Positions 18,428 through 27,579 are shown, numbered from the stretch's first letter. The stretch: 64,000 nt of DNA from Marivirga aurantiaca (GCF_016679925.1 NZ_JAEQBW010000004.1:186001-250000); one strand, 5' to 3'. The notes: generated by a model from the sequence alone, not told the origin. Made by a program: numbers and translations.

Positions 18428-18901
18428 CTATTTAAATTGATTGATGATATTGGTGCTGGAGTACCCTTCAACCATCTCGATTGTTTCTACTTTACCACCA
18501 TTTCGGCTTACGATATCTGCCCCAACAATGTTGCTTATTTTATAATCACTGCCTTTAATTAAAATATCCGGTAATAACATGGCAATTAACGTTTCCGGAG
18601 TTTCCTCAGAAAAAAAAGTAACCGCATCCACAAAAGCAAGAGCTGCCAAAATACGTGCCCTTGCGTATTCATTGTTAATGGGTCTGCTGGGACCTTTTAA
18701 TTTTTTTACAGAAATATCTGTATTAATGGCTACTATCAATTTACTTCCCTTTCCTGCTGCTTTTTCCAAATAGTCAACATGGCCCAGATGCAGGATATCA
18801 AAACAGCCATTGGTGAATACTACTGTTTCACCTGATTGCTTCCACTTATTCCTAAGCTGCGCAAGCTGATTGGTTTGGTATATTTTGTCAACTGTTGGCA
18901 T
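18428..18901 (-). CDS. rfaE2: D-glycero-beta-D-manno-heptose 1-phosphate adenylyltransferase
   Basis: A 157-residue nucleotidyltransferase matching the C-terminal half of enterobacterial HldE. It transfers AMP to heptose-1-phosphate on the way to ADP-heptose for lipopolysaccharide core. Signatures: 'FTNGCFDILHLGHVDYL' with the HxGH motif, 'GPSRPINNEYARA', 'ILIKGSDY' and 'SSTNII'. The kinase half is absent, as usual in Bacteroidota, where it is a separate gene. The ATG overlaps the upstream membrane-protein gene by 14 bases, so they are translationally coupled. Confidence 0.93.
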   Translation of the reverse strand: MPTVDKIYQTNQLAQLRNKWKQSGETVVFTNGCFDILHLGHVDYLEKAAGKGSKLIVAINTDISVKKLKGPSRPINNEYARARILAALAFVDAVTFFSEETPETLIAMLLPDILIKGSDYKISNIVGADIVSRNGGKVETIEMVEGYSSTNIINQFK

Positions 18902-19910
18902 AATCCGGCTTTGCTTTTCGTTTTGGAATAATCATACTAATGAAAAATGAAATTACTCCTACTAATATAATCGCCAAAGAATTCATGGTATGTATTAAAA
19001 GAGCAAAGAAAACCCCATCATTTTCCGGCACACCATACAATAGTAAGCCTGCGCTCATTAAATAATGAAATGCCCCAATGCCACCTTGTACTGGTGCAGC
19101 CATGCCAACCCCACCCAATACTAACATAGTAAATCCAGCTATAATGGAAAGCCCGGAGGTTTCTTCCAGGCTAAAAATCACCACATAAGTCATTAAATAA
19201 TAAAGTATCCACATCACTAACGTGCTGATCCAGAAATAGGTTGGTTTTTTTAAGTGGCGAATAGATAAGATGCCTTCCACCATTTGCCTTAGAAAAACCA
19301 CTGCCTTATTATAAAGTAAATTTTTCTGAAACCGTTCGTGATTTCTTTTTAAGAAAAAGATCAAAAATAAAGTAACAAGTAAAAGTACTGCCAATATACC
19401 TGCTATTTGAACATAATCGTTATTTATTCCCTCGGTTTTTTGCGCCACTAAGCCTGCAAAAAACTGGCTTAGCCTGTCAAATTCTAAAAACAATGTAATA
19501 ACAATAATAGAGAAGAGACATAAAACGTCTACAACACGCTCAGTTACTACACTGCCTATGCCTTTGCTAATAGGTACTCCATCGGTTTTTTGTAAAATGC
19601 CACAGCGGGAAATTTCGCCCATTCTTGGCACTACAAAATTGGCAAGATAACCTACCATTACGGCCAAAAAAGTCCTGAAAGTCTTTAATTTATAACCCAT
19701 TGGCTCCAGCAACATATTCCAGCGGTAAGCCCTTACCAGATGACTCAAAAGTGCCAGGAGGATCGATAAATATACCCAACTTAAATCAGCTTTTTTGAAC
19801 CTGGCGAGCATATCCACCAAGTTTACGTCCTTATATAAATACCAGAACACCAATATAGCAACTGCTAGTGAGATGCTATACTTAAGGAAAGATTTAATCC
19901 CTCTTCTCAA
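18888..19910 (-). CDS. Lysylphosphatidylglycerol synthase TM region/flippase-like protein (TTG start)
   Basis: A 340-residue integral membrane protein of the UPF0104/AglD family (MprF flippase-like region), with about eight hydrophobic segments. Recognisable blocks are 'RAYRWNMLLEPMGYK', 'GYLANFVVPRMGEISRC' and 'PVQGGIGAFHYLMSAGLLLYG'. Members move or handle lipids, but the substrate is unknown. The start must be TTG at 19910: an in-frame stop lies just upstream, and the first Met is residue 34, after the first membrane helix. It starts 4 bases after panD and overlaps rfaE2 by 14 bases, tying it to that operon. Confidence 0.85.
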   Translation of the reverse strand: MRRGIKSFLKYSISLAVAILVFWYLYKDVNLVDMLARFKKADLSWVYLSILLALLSHLVRAYRWNMLLEPMGYKLKTFRTFLAVMVGYLANFVVPRMGEISRCGILQKTDGVPISKGIGSVVTERVVDVLCLFSIIVITLFLEFDRLSQFFAGLVAQKTEGINNDYVQIAGILAVLLLVTLFLIFFLKRNHERFQKNLLYNKAVVFLRQMVEGILSIRHLKKPTYFWISTLVMWILYYLMTYVVIFSLEETSGLSIIAGFTMLVLGGVGMAAPVQGGIGAFHYLMSAGLLLYGVPENDGVFFALLIHTMNSLAIILVGVISFFISMIIPKRKAKPDYANS

Positions 19911-19914
19911 ATTT

Positions 19915-20262
19915 TTAATTTAATTTATTGTTGGCATTCGGGAAGATCAAGGTAGGCTTGAAAAATTTAGCCTCTTCAAAATCCAGGTATGCGTAACTTA
20001 TAATAATGATGATATCTCCCACCTGTACCTTGCGGGCAGCCGGGCCATTCAAACATACCATCCCACTTCCACGCTCTCCTTTGATCACATAAGTTTCAAG
20101 GCGCTCACCGTTATTTATATTAACGATCTGTACCTTTTCATTTTCTATGATATTGGAAGCTTCCATTAAATCTTCATCAATGGTAATGCTGCCTACGTAG
20201 TGTAATTCGGCCTGTGTGACCTTTACTCTATGAATTTTTGACTTTAATGCCTCAATTAACAT
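19915..20262 (-). CDS. panD: Aspartate 1-decarboxylase precursor
   Basis: A 115-residue pyruvoyl enzyme making beta-alanine from aspartate for pantothenate. The proenzyme cleaves itself at Gly24-Ser25 in 'HYVGSITID', the same position as in Escherichia coli, and Ser25 becomes the pyruvoyl group. Other matches are 'SKIHRVKVT' with Lys9, '[20 protein letters not shown]' and '[10 protein letters not shown]'. The longest frame begins at TTG 20277, but the ATG at 20262 gives the conserved N-terminus. Follows panC by 28 bases. Confidence 0.96.
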   Translation of the reverse strand: MLIEALKSKIHRVKVTQAELHYVGSITIDEDLMEASNIIENEKVQIVNINNGERLETYVIKGERGSGMVCLNGPAARKVQVGDIIIIISYAYLDFEEAKFFKPTLIFPNANNKLN

Positions 20263-20290
20263 ACAATTATTTTTCAATTGGGGTGCAAAG

Positions 20291-21136
20291 TTAGGAAATT
20301 AAATACATGTTATCTATTAATCTTACATTTCCTATATAACCTGCTATGCACAGAACGGTATCTGGTCGTAAGTAGTTCTCGTGCCTTGGCTTTAAATCCT
20401 GATCGTTTACTATTTCAAAGTACTCTAATTGGGCTAAATGCCCCTCAAATAACTTTTCTACTGTATGAATAGTTGTTGATCTGTCAGCTCCTGATTTTAA
20501 TAAGCTTTGAGCAGTAGTAAGGCTTTGATAAAAAATCACTGCCTCTTTCCGTTCTTTTGGATTAAGCCTGCCATTACGTGAGGACATGGCCAGCCCATCT
20601 TTCTCCCTTTGAATCTGAACTGAATTGATTTCTATATTAAAAAGAAGTTCGTAAACCAGCTTCCGAATGATAGTAAGTTGTTGCAAATCTTTCTGCCCAA
20701 AAAAGGCAAAATCCGGCTGCACAATATGAAACAATTTTGATACCACTAAAGCCACCCCACTGAAGTGATTTGGACGATAGGCCCCCTCAAGCACTTTATC
20801 CAGTTCGCCAAAATCAAATTTTAAAGTGGAGGAAGTATGGTACATTATATCATCCGAAGGAGTAAAAAGAATATCACATCCTGCGGACTCTAGTTTTTTG
20901 ATGTCATCAGTGATATTACGAGGATAGTTTTTGAGATCCTCGGCATTATTAAATTGTGTAGGGTTTATATATATGCTGCATACTACCTTATCTGCTTTTT
21001 TTTGCGCTGCTTTAATCAAGCTTATATGGCCATCATGCAGCGCGCCCATAGTAGGAACAAAAGCAATGGTGTGGCCATTGAAACGATGATTGGCTATAAC
21101 GTCTTGTATATCAGATATTGATTCGCAGATGGTCAT
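20291..21136 (-). CDS. panC: Pantothenate synthetase
   Basis: A 281-residue ATP-dependent ligase joining pantoate and beta-alanine. Marks: '[14 protein letters not shown]' with the HxGH nucleotide motif, 'YINPTQF', '[13 protein letters not shown]' for pantoate binding, and '[12 protein letters not shown]' (the KMSKS-equivalent). First gene of the panC-panD run, giving the last two steps of pantothenate supply together. It is divergent from the GT5-domain gene, sharing a 125-base intergenic region. Confidence 0.96.
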   Translation of the reverse strand: MTICESISDIQDVIANHRFNGHTIAFVPTMGALHDGHISLIKAAQKKADKVVCSIYINPTQFNNAEDLKNYPRNITDDIKKLESAGCDILFTPSDDIMYHTSSTLKFDFGELDKVLEGAYRPNHFSGVALVVSKLFHIVQPDFAFFGQKDLQQLTIIRKLVYELLFNIEINSVQIQREKDGLAMSSRNGRLNPKERKEAVIFYQSLTTAQSLLKSGADRSTTIHTVEKLFEGHLAQLEYFEIVNDQDLKPRHENYLRPDTVLCIAGYIGNVRLIDNMYLIS

Positions 21137-21217
21137 AAAAAATGCGCTAAATTATAAAGTTTGAGAACAAAACTAGCTTTTTATGAGAAAAATTAATGGA
21201 AATAGCATAAATTTTTG

Positions 21218-21225
21218 TATTTTTG
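21218..21225 (+). promoter_or_regulatory. -7 promoter element (TAnnTTTG)
   Basis: TATTTTTG matches the Bacteroidota -7 consensus 36 bases before the ATG at 21262. No clear -33 TTG is seen at the expected distance, so it is a motif match only. On the other strand of the same intergenic region a weaker variant (TAATTTAG, about 21147-21154) could serve panC. Confidence 0.45.
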
Positions 21226-21261
21226 TGCTTCGTTTATGAATTAATCAAATCAAATAAACAT

Positions 21262-22074
21262 ATGTCAAAGCTTCGAATTCTCTACGTAGCCAACGAAATA
21301 AATCCATTTTTAAAAACTTCAGAAGTCGCAGATTTCGTAAGGAAATTACCTCAAGCCATGCAGGAACGAGGTATGGAAATACGTATCCTGGTACCGCGAT
21401 TCGGCCTTATTAATGAAAGGAAGAACAGGTTGCATGAAGTAGTGCGTTTGTCCGGAATTAATATTTCTGTGGGAGAGGAAGAAAAACCTTTAATCATAAA
21501 GGTGGCATCTATACCTAATGCAAAATTGCAAGTTTATTTTATTGATAATGAGGACTATTTCCAGCGCAAGTCGGTTTTTCATGATAAGGAGAATAATTTT
21601 TATGCCGATAATGATGAAAGAGCAATTTTCTTCTGCAAAGGTGCGTTAGAAACCGTAAGGAAATTAGGTTGGGCTCCCGATGTGGTTCATTGTAATGACT
21701 GGATGACAAGTCTGATTCCGATGTACCTTAAAACCACTTATAAGAACGATCCGATATTTAAAGACGCAAAATCTATATTTACTGTGTATAATACGGAATT
21801 CTCTCATAAATTTGGGACGGATTTGCTGGATAAGGTAAAAATGCTTGATATTGATGATAGCATGTTATCAAATCTGGAATCCGGGGATTTTGAAGGGTTT
21901 ATCAAAATCGGGGCACAATATGCTGACGCAGTAATTAAAGCAGGAGATGAGTTTAAAGAAAATTTGGATGAGTTATTTTCAACGTTTGATGAAGATAAAA
22001 GAGTTGATACAATTGAAAAAGGTGAAGGATTCACCGAATCCTATTTCAATTTATATACAGAATTGGCTGGTTAA
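21262..22074 (+). CDS. Glycogen/starch synthase N-terminal (GT5) domain protein
   Basis: A 270-residue protein matching only the N-terminal Rossmann domain of GlgA. It has 'RILYVANEINPFLKTSEVADF', in part equivalent to the ADP-glucose motif, and 'APDVVHCNDWMTSLIPMYLK', the classic starch-synthase block. The C-terminal GT fold, about 200 residues in full GlgA, is absent. The motif KTGGLAD reads K18-T-S-E-V-A-D24, so the glycine pair that holds ADP-glucose is gone. It is unlikely to be a working synthase. The frame opens at TTG 21223, but the ATG at 21262 fits the conserved start. It overlaps the DUF4270 gene and lies in one unit with glmS. Confidence 0.85.
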   Translation: MSKLRILYVANEINPFLKTSEVADFVRKLPQAMQERGMEIRILVPRFGLINERKNRLHEVVRLSGINISVGEEEKPLIIKVASIPNAKLQVYFIDNEDYFQRKSVFHDKENNFYADNDERAIFFCKGALETVRKLGWAPDVVHCNDWMTSLIPMYLKTTYKNDPIFKDAKSIFTVYNTEFSHKFGTDLLDKVKMLDIDDSMLSNLESGDFEGFIKIGAQYADAVIKAGDEFKENLDELFSTFDEDKRVDTIEKGEGFTESYFNLYTELAG

Positions 22075-23452
22075 GCCTACATTTCTTATAGGGCCGGTAG
22101 TTCTACTGGCCCTGTTTTTCCAATCATGTGAAGAGCCTATTGAAGTTACCGGGGATTTGGTGCCTGGAGTGGATAATACGGAATTAAGATTCGTGGAATT
22201 GCCTTTACAAGTGCAACAATCTGCTTATGATTCTGTGCTGGTAAGTTCTAACAATATTGCCGGGTTCGAAAACAGGGTTTATATAGGCCAGAATAATGAC
22301 CCTCAAATTGGTGATGTGAAGGCAAATGCCTTTGTTGGAGCAGTTTTGCCAGGCAATTTTGACAGGAGTGATGTGAGTACAGGGTCTACTATAGTTAGAA
22401 CACGCTTATACATGAACTTTAATTATTTTTATGGTGAGGAGTTTACAAGTCTGCAATCCTTTAGGGTAAGTCAGTTAAGTGATACCCTTGCAAATAAGAA
22501 TTACACAATTTACGATGAAATTGGGGTGGGGCTGGAAATTTCTGAGGAAAATAGTATGATTGTAGCACCCACTGATACAGTCACAACTTTTGTGCCTATC
22601 AAAAATTCTTTTGGAAGTACTATGCTTTCTGCTATTGCAAATGATGATCTGTCAAATTCTGAGTTGTATGAAGCTTTAAAGGGTTTTAAGATAGAAACCA
22701 CAGGAGATGCCCAAAATATTCAAGGCCTTAATATAGCTAGTGGGGCTTCTTATTTTGAGCTGATTTATGAGGACCCACAAGAAGATACACTTCAGAAAGT
22801 CACATTTAACCTTGCCTCAGCAAGTTTTACCCAAGTTGGTTTTCAACCAGGGTCTTTGATTCCATCTGATTATTCAGGCAGACAGTCATTTGACTTGAGC
22901 GATCCTTCAAAGGTATATTTTAACAATATGTTGGGTATTTTCCCGGTGATCGATTTCAAGCCATATCTTGATTTTATTGATACAGTGGATTTTATGCTGA
23001 TCAATAGCGCAGAATTTGTCATTTCTAATCCGGAATTCGAAACTATTGATAACAATATTGTTCAAAAAAGCCCTCCAGAATTTATCGTTCCCTATATTTT
23101 GAACAAGGAAGGTGTTGTTGAAAAAGTAGCGGAGGATTTTTGGGCTATTCAAAGAAATTTTAATAGCAATGGTGGAATGGCCAACCCGGAAAGTGCAACT
23201 TCTCCAGTGACTATGGGCTTTAACAAAGACAAAAAAGTAATCAATGCAGATATAAGTTTTTTTCTACAAGAAATATTTGATAATCCCGGTTTTTGGAACC
23301 CTGATTATACTATCTTGCCTATAGGAAGAATAATTAGCAGAAACCCTACACCATTTAACGAAACCCCAACCATGCCAATAGGAAACTTCAACAATTTCCT
23401 GGTTGATAAATCAGAAATTAAATTAAAAGTATATTATACTACATTTAAGTAA
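21989..23452 (+). CDS. DUF4270 lipoprotein
   Basis: About 487 residues. A hydrophobic export segment 'FLIGPVVLLALFFQSC' ends in a lipobox-like FQSC (Cys47 from this start), followed by an all-beta body with 'YIGQNNDPQIGDVKANAFVG' typical of DUF4270 outer-membrane or surface lipoproteins of Bacteroidota. Their role is unknown. The start is unclear: the frame is open back to ATG 21947, with ATG 21989 and GTG 22022 as alternatives. All overlap the GT5 gene by 53-128 bases. I chose 21989; GTG 22022 would give a more normal 35-residue leader. glmS begins 12 bases downstream. Confidence 0.82.
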   Translation: MKIKELIQLKKVKDSPNPISIYIQNWLVKPTFLIGPVVLLALFFQSCEEPIEVTGDLVPGVDNTELRFVELPLQVQQSAYDSVLVSSNNIAGFENRVYIGQNNDPQIGDVKANAFVGAVLPGNFDRSDVSTGSTIVRTRLYMNFNYFYGEEFTSLQSFRVSQLSDTLANKNYTIYDEIGVGLEISEENSMIVAPTDTVTTFVPIKNSFGSTMLSAIANDDLSNSELYEALKGFKIETTGDAQNIQGLNIASGASYFELIYEDPQEDTLQKVTFNLASASFTQVGFQPGSLIPSDYSGRQSFDLSDPSKVYFNNMLGIFPVIDFKPYLDFIDTVDFMLINSAEFVISNPEFETIDNNIVQKSPPEFIVPYILNKEGVVEKVAEDFWAIQRNFNSNGGMANPESATSPVTMGFNKDKKVINADISFFLQEIFDNPGFWNPDYTILPIGRIISRNPTPFNETPTMPIGNFNNFLVDKSEIKLKVYYTTFK

Positions 23453-23464
23453 AAATCAAATTAT

Positions 23465-25300
23465 ATGTGTGGAATTGTAGCGTATATAGGACATCAGAAT
23501 GCTTCTGAGATTATAATAAAAGGCCTGAAAAGGCTTGAGTACAGAGGTTATGACAGTGCTGGGATAGCACTGATGAATGACGGGCTTAATGTTTATAAGA
23601 AAAAAGGTAAAGTAAGCGAGCTAGAAGAATTCATAAAAGACAAGAATATGAAGAGCACCATCGGGATTGGTCATACCAGATGGGCTACACATGGTGAACC
23701 GAATGATGTAAACGCACATCCACACTTTTCTCAGAGTGGAAAGTTGGCCATTATTCACAATGGGATAATTGAAAATTATTCAGCACTTAAAAAAGATCTT
23801 GAGAACAAAGGGTATACTTTTAGGAGCGAAACAGATTCAGAGGTTTTTATCAATTTTATTGAGGATATCTTCAATAACAATGAAGGTACTTTAGAGGAGG
23901 CCGTAAGATTGGCACTTACCAAAGTTGTCGGTGCTTATGCAATTGTTATCATGTCCAGCGATCATCCTGACCAGTTAATAGCCGCAAGAAAAGGTAGCCC
24001 AATGGTAATAGGAGTTGGTAAAGATGAATTTTTTCTGGCTTCAGACGCCACTCCAATTGTAGAATATACAAATGAAGTTATATATGTTAATGACTACGAA
24101 ATTGCCCTTATAAAAGATGGTGAATTAACTATTAGAGATACTAAGGATGTTAAGATGACTCCTTATATCCAAAAAGTGGACATGGAATTGGAAGCTATCG
24201 AGAAGGGTGGGTTTGAGCATTTCATGTTGAAGGAAATTTTTGAACAGCCAAAATCTATTAAAGATTGTTTTCGTGGGAGATTGATTGCTAATGACGGGAA
24301 ACTGGTTCTTGGCGGAATCAGAGAGTATGCCAATGCCCTGACTAATGCAAACAGAATCGTAATTGTAGCCTGTGGTACTTCATGGCATGCAGGTTTGGTG
24401 GCGGAGTATATTTTTGAAGAATTTTGTCGCATACCTGTAGAAGTAGAATATGCTTCTGAATTTAGATACAGAAATCCAATTATTAGTGAAGGAGATATCG
24501 TTATTGCTATTTCCCAATCCGGTGAAACAGCAGATACTTTGGCAGCTATGGAATTGGCCAAATCAAAAGGAGCAATCGTATTAGGTGTTTGTAATGTAGT
24601 AGGATCTTCTATTTCAAGGGTTTCCCATGAAGGGGTTTATACACATGCAGGCCCTGAAATTGGTGTGGCCAGTACAAAAGCATTTACTGCACAGCTTACG
24701 GTTTTGACTATGATTGCCTTAAGAGTGGCTCATAGAAAGGGAACTATGGCCGAGCAGCGCTACAGGTCTTTGTTGGCAGAGCTGGAAACAATTCCTGCTA
24801 AGGTTGAGAAAGCCCTAAAGACGGATGACCAGGTGAAGAAAATTGCTGAACTATTCAAGGATGCCCGAAACTTCCTTTATTTGGGAAGGGGGTATAATTT
24901 TCCTGTGGCATTGGAAGGAGCTTTAAAATTAAAGGAAATTTCCTACATACATGCTGAGGGATATCCGGCTGCAGAAATGAAGCATGGCCCTATTGCATTA
25001 ATAGATGAAGAAATGCCTGTAGTGGTTATTGCTACACGTGATAGTTCATATGATAAAATTGTTTCTAATATACAGGAAGTAAAGGCCAGAAAAGGAAAGG
25101 TGATAGCCATTGTTTCCGAAGGTGATTCCCTGATCCCTACTATGGTGGATTTTACCATTGAAGTACCAGGTACACATGATGCTTTAATGCCTATGGTGGC
25201 GACTATTCCTTTACAGTTATTGTCGTACCACATTGCTGTAATGAGAGGTTGTAATGTTGACCAGCCAAGGAATTTAGCTAAAAGTGTTACCGTGGAATAA
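23465..25300 (+). CDS. glmS: Glutamine--fructose-6-phosphate aminotransferase (isomerising)
   Basis: A 611-residue enzyme making glucosamine-6-phosphate from fructose-6-phosphate and glutamine, the entry to amino-sugar, peptidoglycan and lipid A synthesis. N-terminal Cys2 nucleophile in 'MCGIVAYIG', 'RLEYRGYDSAGIAL', 'HTRWATHGEPN'. Two SIS domains follow (about 285-430 and 455-590) with 'CGTSWHAGLVAEY', 'ISQSGETADT' and 'EGALKLKEISY'. The C-terminus 'QPRNLAKSVTVE' is canonical. Last gene of the GT5-DUF4270-glmS unit, with a terminator after it. No ribozyme or riboswitch is visible in the 12 bases upstream. Confidence 0.98.
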   Translation: MCGIVAYIGHQNASEIIIKGLKRLEYRGYDSAGIALMNDGLNVYKKKGKVSELEEFIKDKNMKSTIGIGHTRWATHGEPNDVNAHPHFSQSGKLAIIHNGIIENYSALKKDLENKGYTFRSETDSEVFINFIEDIFNNNEGTLEEAVRLALTKVVGAYAIVIMSSDHPDQLIAARKGSPMVIGVGKDEFFLASDATPIVEYTNEVIYVNDYEIALIKDGELTIRDTKDVKMTPYIQKVDMELEAIEKGGFEHFMLKEIFEQPKSIKDCFRGRLIANDGKLVLGGIREYANALTNANRIVIVACGTSWHAGLVAEYIFEEFCRIPVEVEYASEFRYRNPIISEGDIVIAISQSGETADTLAAMELAKSKGAIVLGVCNVVGSSISRVSHEGVYTHAGPEIGVASTKAFTAQLTVLTMIALRVAHRKGTMAEQRYRSLLAELETIPAKVEKALKTDDQVKKIAELFKDARNFLYLGRGYNFPVALEGALKLKEISYIHAEGYPAAEMKHGPIALIDEEMPVVVIATRDSSYDKIVSNIQEVKARKGKVIAIVSEGDSLIPTMVDFTIEVPGTHDALMPMVATIPLQLLSYHIAVMRGCNVDQPRNLAKSVTVE

Positions 25301-25329
25301 AAGATTCTTGAAATAAGATTGATAGATTA

Positions 25330-25357
25330 AAAAAAGGAGCTGAGAGGCTCCTTTTTT
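25330..25357 (+). terminator. Rho-independent terminator of glmS
   Basis: AAAAAAGGAGC at 25330-25340 pairs with GCTCCTTTTTT at 25347-25357, with a 6-base loop and a T run. The A run on the left also allows action on the opposite strand for the convergent lipoprotein gene. Confidence 0.9.
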
Positions 25358-25435
25358 ATTGGTGTTTACAGAATTAACTGCTACTCAGAAAATTATTTAC
25401 CGGCAGTGACTATTCTTCTATAGTTAAGACAATAT

Positions 25436-25969
25436 TTAACTTCCGGCAGATGCAGTAACTACCCCATAAATGGTAAACTTCATGGTCAAATCCACAGGCC
25501 CATCAGTAGTCACATCAGCTTTTAGGTCAAATTTCTCCATGGTTTCCAGATAATTAACTATTTCAAGCAAAGCACTTGACGGCACATCAATTTCAGTTTC
25601 TTCTGTTAATTGCAAAAGATTGCCCACTTCATAAATAGTTGGACCAGTGGCTGCTTCAAAATCACTCATATTTAAAGTTAATGAGGCAGTGTTTCCATTT
25701 GAAAGATTATCTGTAACTGTTATAGTAACTTTTTCAGCAGAAAATGATTTGATTCTGTCTTCATAATCGGAAAGGTCTTCTGAAGGATCTATTGTTTGTA
25801 CTATCAGTGTGTCTCCTGCATCATTTGTAGCAACATGAAAAGATTCACTAATCGTGCTATCCACAGAAACATCTAACAATGAATCGGTATCATTGCATGA
25901 GATAGCTGTTAAGCTAAAAAGTGCGACAATAGAGAGTGAGTAGACTAAAAACTTTTTTAAATTTTCCAT
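25436..25969 (-). CDS. Hypothetical lipoprotein
   Basis: A 177-residue predicted lipoprotein: signal segment 7-24 and lipobox 'LTAISC' with Cys25. The mature part is acidic and Ser/Thr rich, with beta-strand pattern ('KVTITVTDNLSNGNTASLTL', 'PVDLTMKFTIYGVVTAS'). I recognise no family. It is transcribed towards glmS and ends 78 bases from its terminator. The C-terminal segment resembles a beta-barrel or jelly-roll edge, but no function can be given. Confidence 0.65.
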   Translation of the reverse strand: MENLKKFLVYSLSIVALFSLTAISCNDTDSLLDVSVDSTISESFHVATNDAGDTLIVQTIDPSEDLSDYEDRIKSFSAEKVTITVTDNLSNGNTASLTLNMSDFEAATGPTIYEVGNLLQLTEETEIDVPSSALLEIVNYLETMEKFDLKADVTTDGPVDLTMKFTIYGVVTASAGS

Positions 25970-26090
25970 AACCGTAATAATTTATATCTTAGTAGTGTAA
26001 AACCATATTTATATATCCCTAATATGAGTTTTATCCTAAAAAAAAAACTATTTTTTTCGATGAACAGACCTAAATGATAGATAGTCATGA

Positions 26091-26222
26091 AATGTCCATT
26101 ACCAAAGCATCCCATTGGGAAAAATCAACATACCAACCGAGGAGGAATATAAGAAAAAAACAGGTTTAGAAGTAGATGATACCCTCATTAAGCCAGAGAA
26201 TCCATTGAATCCCATCATGTAA
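26091..26222 (+). pseudogene. Possible decayed coding remnant
   Basis: A frame of about 43 codons, bounded by an in-frame TGA upstream (26088) and TAA at 26220, lacks any ATG, GTG or TTG start at its beginning. It reads like the tail of a real protein ('KINIPTEEEYKKKTGLEVDD', then 'DTLIKPENPLNPIM'). It lies in the 269-base gap before the SRPBCC gene. I cannot name the parent gene. It may be the 3' scar of a deletion or chance. Confidence 0.3.
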
Positions 26223-26238
26223 ATACTTAAATTAGTAA

Positions 26239-26697
26239 ATGCAAAATTCAAAACTACGTATAAACACAGCATTGCAAATAGGCAAAACTGCAGCGGAAGT
26301 CTTTGAAGCTATAGTTGATCCTGCTAAAATGAGTCAGTATTTTATCTCTAAAAGCACCGGCCGCATGGAGGAAGGGAAAGAATTGATTTGGCATTTCCCT
26401 GAATTTGAAGAGGCTGCCCCTGTAAAGGTGGGTAAAATGGAGAAAGGCAAATATATTTCGTTTTACTGGGAAGCTGATGGACTTAAATTATTGGTTGAAA
26501 TCACTTTGGAAGCTGTTAATAGTCATTCAACTTTAGTAAAGGTTACAGAAGGAGAAAGAGAGAATAATGAAGCCGGAATTAACTGGTTAAAGGGCAATAC
26601 AGAAGGATGGGCAAATTTTCTGGCTTGCCTAAAAGCGTATTTGGAATATGGTATCAACCTAAGAAAAGGAGGTTTTGATTTTCATAAAGTAAAGTAA
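26239..26697 (+). CDS. SRPBCC (AHSA1-like) domain protein
   Basis: A 152-residue single-domain START/AHSA1 protein: 'INTALQIGKTAAEVFEAIVD', then 'MSQYFISKSTGRMEEGKELIWHF' in part, 'YISFYWEADG' and a C-terminal helix 'GNTEGWANFLACLKAYLEYG'. Such proteins form a hydrophobic pocket for small ligands or act with Hsp90-type partners; the ligand is unknown. Its stop codon abuts, without any base between, the stop codon of the convergent transporter gene. Start ATG at 26239 is the first in frame. Confidence 0.85.
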   Translation: MQNSKLRINTALQIGKTAAEVFEAIVDPAKMSQYFISKSTGRMEEGKELIWHFPEFEEAAPVKVGKMEKGKYISFYWEADGLKLLVEITLEAVNSHSTLVKVTEGERENNEAGINWLKGNTEGWANFLACLKAYLEYGINLRKGGFDFHKVK

Positions 26698-27579
26698 TTA
26701 ACTCACTCTTTTTGGTTTAAAATACTTTTTTAGCATCCAGGCAAACAAAAACGTGGTGAAAAAGGAAAAGGTACCGTAAAGTACTGCAATCATCTCCATT
26801 TCATCATTTTCCAAAATTTGTGAAGCTACAAAAATAGCCAGAGCAGAATTTTGGAGACCCATTTCAATGGCAATGGTAAAATTACCACTATGTTTTATGC
26901 CCAACATCCTGGAGATATAAAATCCTCCCAACATACCCAAAATATTGAGTAATAGAAGGGGAAAAACCAGGTGGTAATCAGCAAGTATTGTTTTGGCATT
27001 CCCGCCATTACCCGAGAACATAGCGTAGGCCACTATTGCTATTAATAGTAACGGAAGGATAATTCGTGAAGGTTGGCGAAGTTTATCAGTGAACTTATCA
27101 GGAGTATATTCATTAACTAAAATACCAGCTATTACCGGAAGTACTACGGTGAATAAAATATCATTGAAAGTATCCGAAAAGCTCAATGAAATTTCAGTGT
27201 CCTTTCCTAAAAATACGAGCAATGCCAAACTTACAAACATAGGGATGGTGAAGATGATAGCAAAGCTGTTAAAGGAGGTGAGAGAAACAGATAAAGCTAC
27301 TCTTCCTTTTAACATATGGGTAACAAGGTTGGAGGCTGTACCACCCGGAACGGAAGCAATTAAAACTATTCCTACTTTGTAGGCCGGATCAATTGGCCAA
27401 AAATATACAATGATAAACGCTAAAATGGGGAGTAAGATCAATTGACAGCAAAGCCCGGTTAAAATGGCTTTAGGGTGGGTAAAAACTCGGGAAAAATCTT
27501 TAAATTTTAAGGTTAAACCAATGCCGAACATGATGATGGCGATGGCAATTGGCATCAGTAAATCAGCAAAATTATACAT
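26698..27579 (-). CDS. Bile acid:sodium symporter-family transporter
   Basis: A 293-residue membrane protein with about nine or ten hydrophobic segments, of BASS/ASBT type. Recognised blocks: 'FGIGLTLKFKDFSRVFTHPK', 'VLIASVPGGTASNLVTHMLKG' (the crossover helix) and 'GNFTIAIEMGLQNSALAIFVA' in part. Members carry organic anions with sodium. A bile-acid substrate is improbable in a marine-type bacterium, and keto acids or similar are more likely. It ends flush against the SRPBCC gene, with no intergenic base. Confidence 0.9.
   Translation of the reverse strand: MYNFADLLMPIAIAIIMFGIGLTLKFKDFSRVFTHPKAILTGLCCQLILLPILAFIIVYFWPIDPAYKVGIVLIASVPGGTASNLVTHMLKGRVALSVSLTSFNSFAIIFTIPMFVSLALLVFLGKDTEISLSFSDTFNDILFTVVLPVIAGILVNEYTPDKFTDKLRQPSRIILPLLLIAIVAYAMFSGNGGNAKTILADYHLVFPLLLLNILGMLGGFYISRMLGIKHSGNFTIAIEMGLQNSALAIFVASQILENDEMEMIAVLYGTFSFFTTFLFAWMLKKYFKPKRVS

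Noticed and set aside
21947-21988. Earlier ATG (21947) as start of the DUF4270 lipoprotein
   Set aside because: It would place about 60 residues before the lipobox Cys and extend the overlap with the GT5 gene to 128 bases; later starts give a more normal leader.
23440-23465. glmS ribozyme or riboswitch upstream of glmS
   Set aside because: Only 12 bases separate the DUF4270 stop from the glmS ATG, far too little for the ribozyme, which is a Firmicutes feature.
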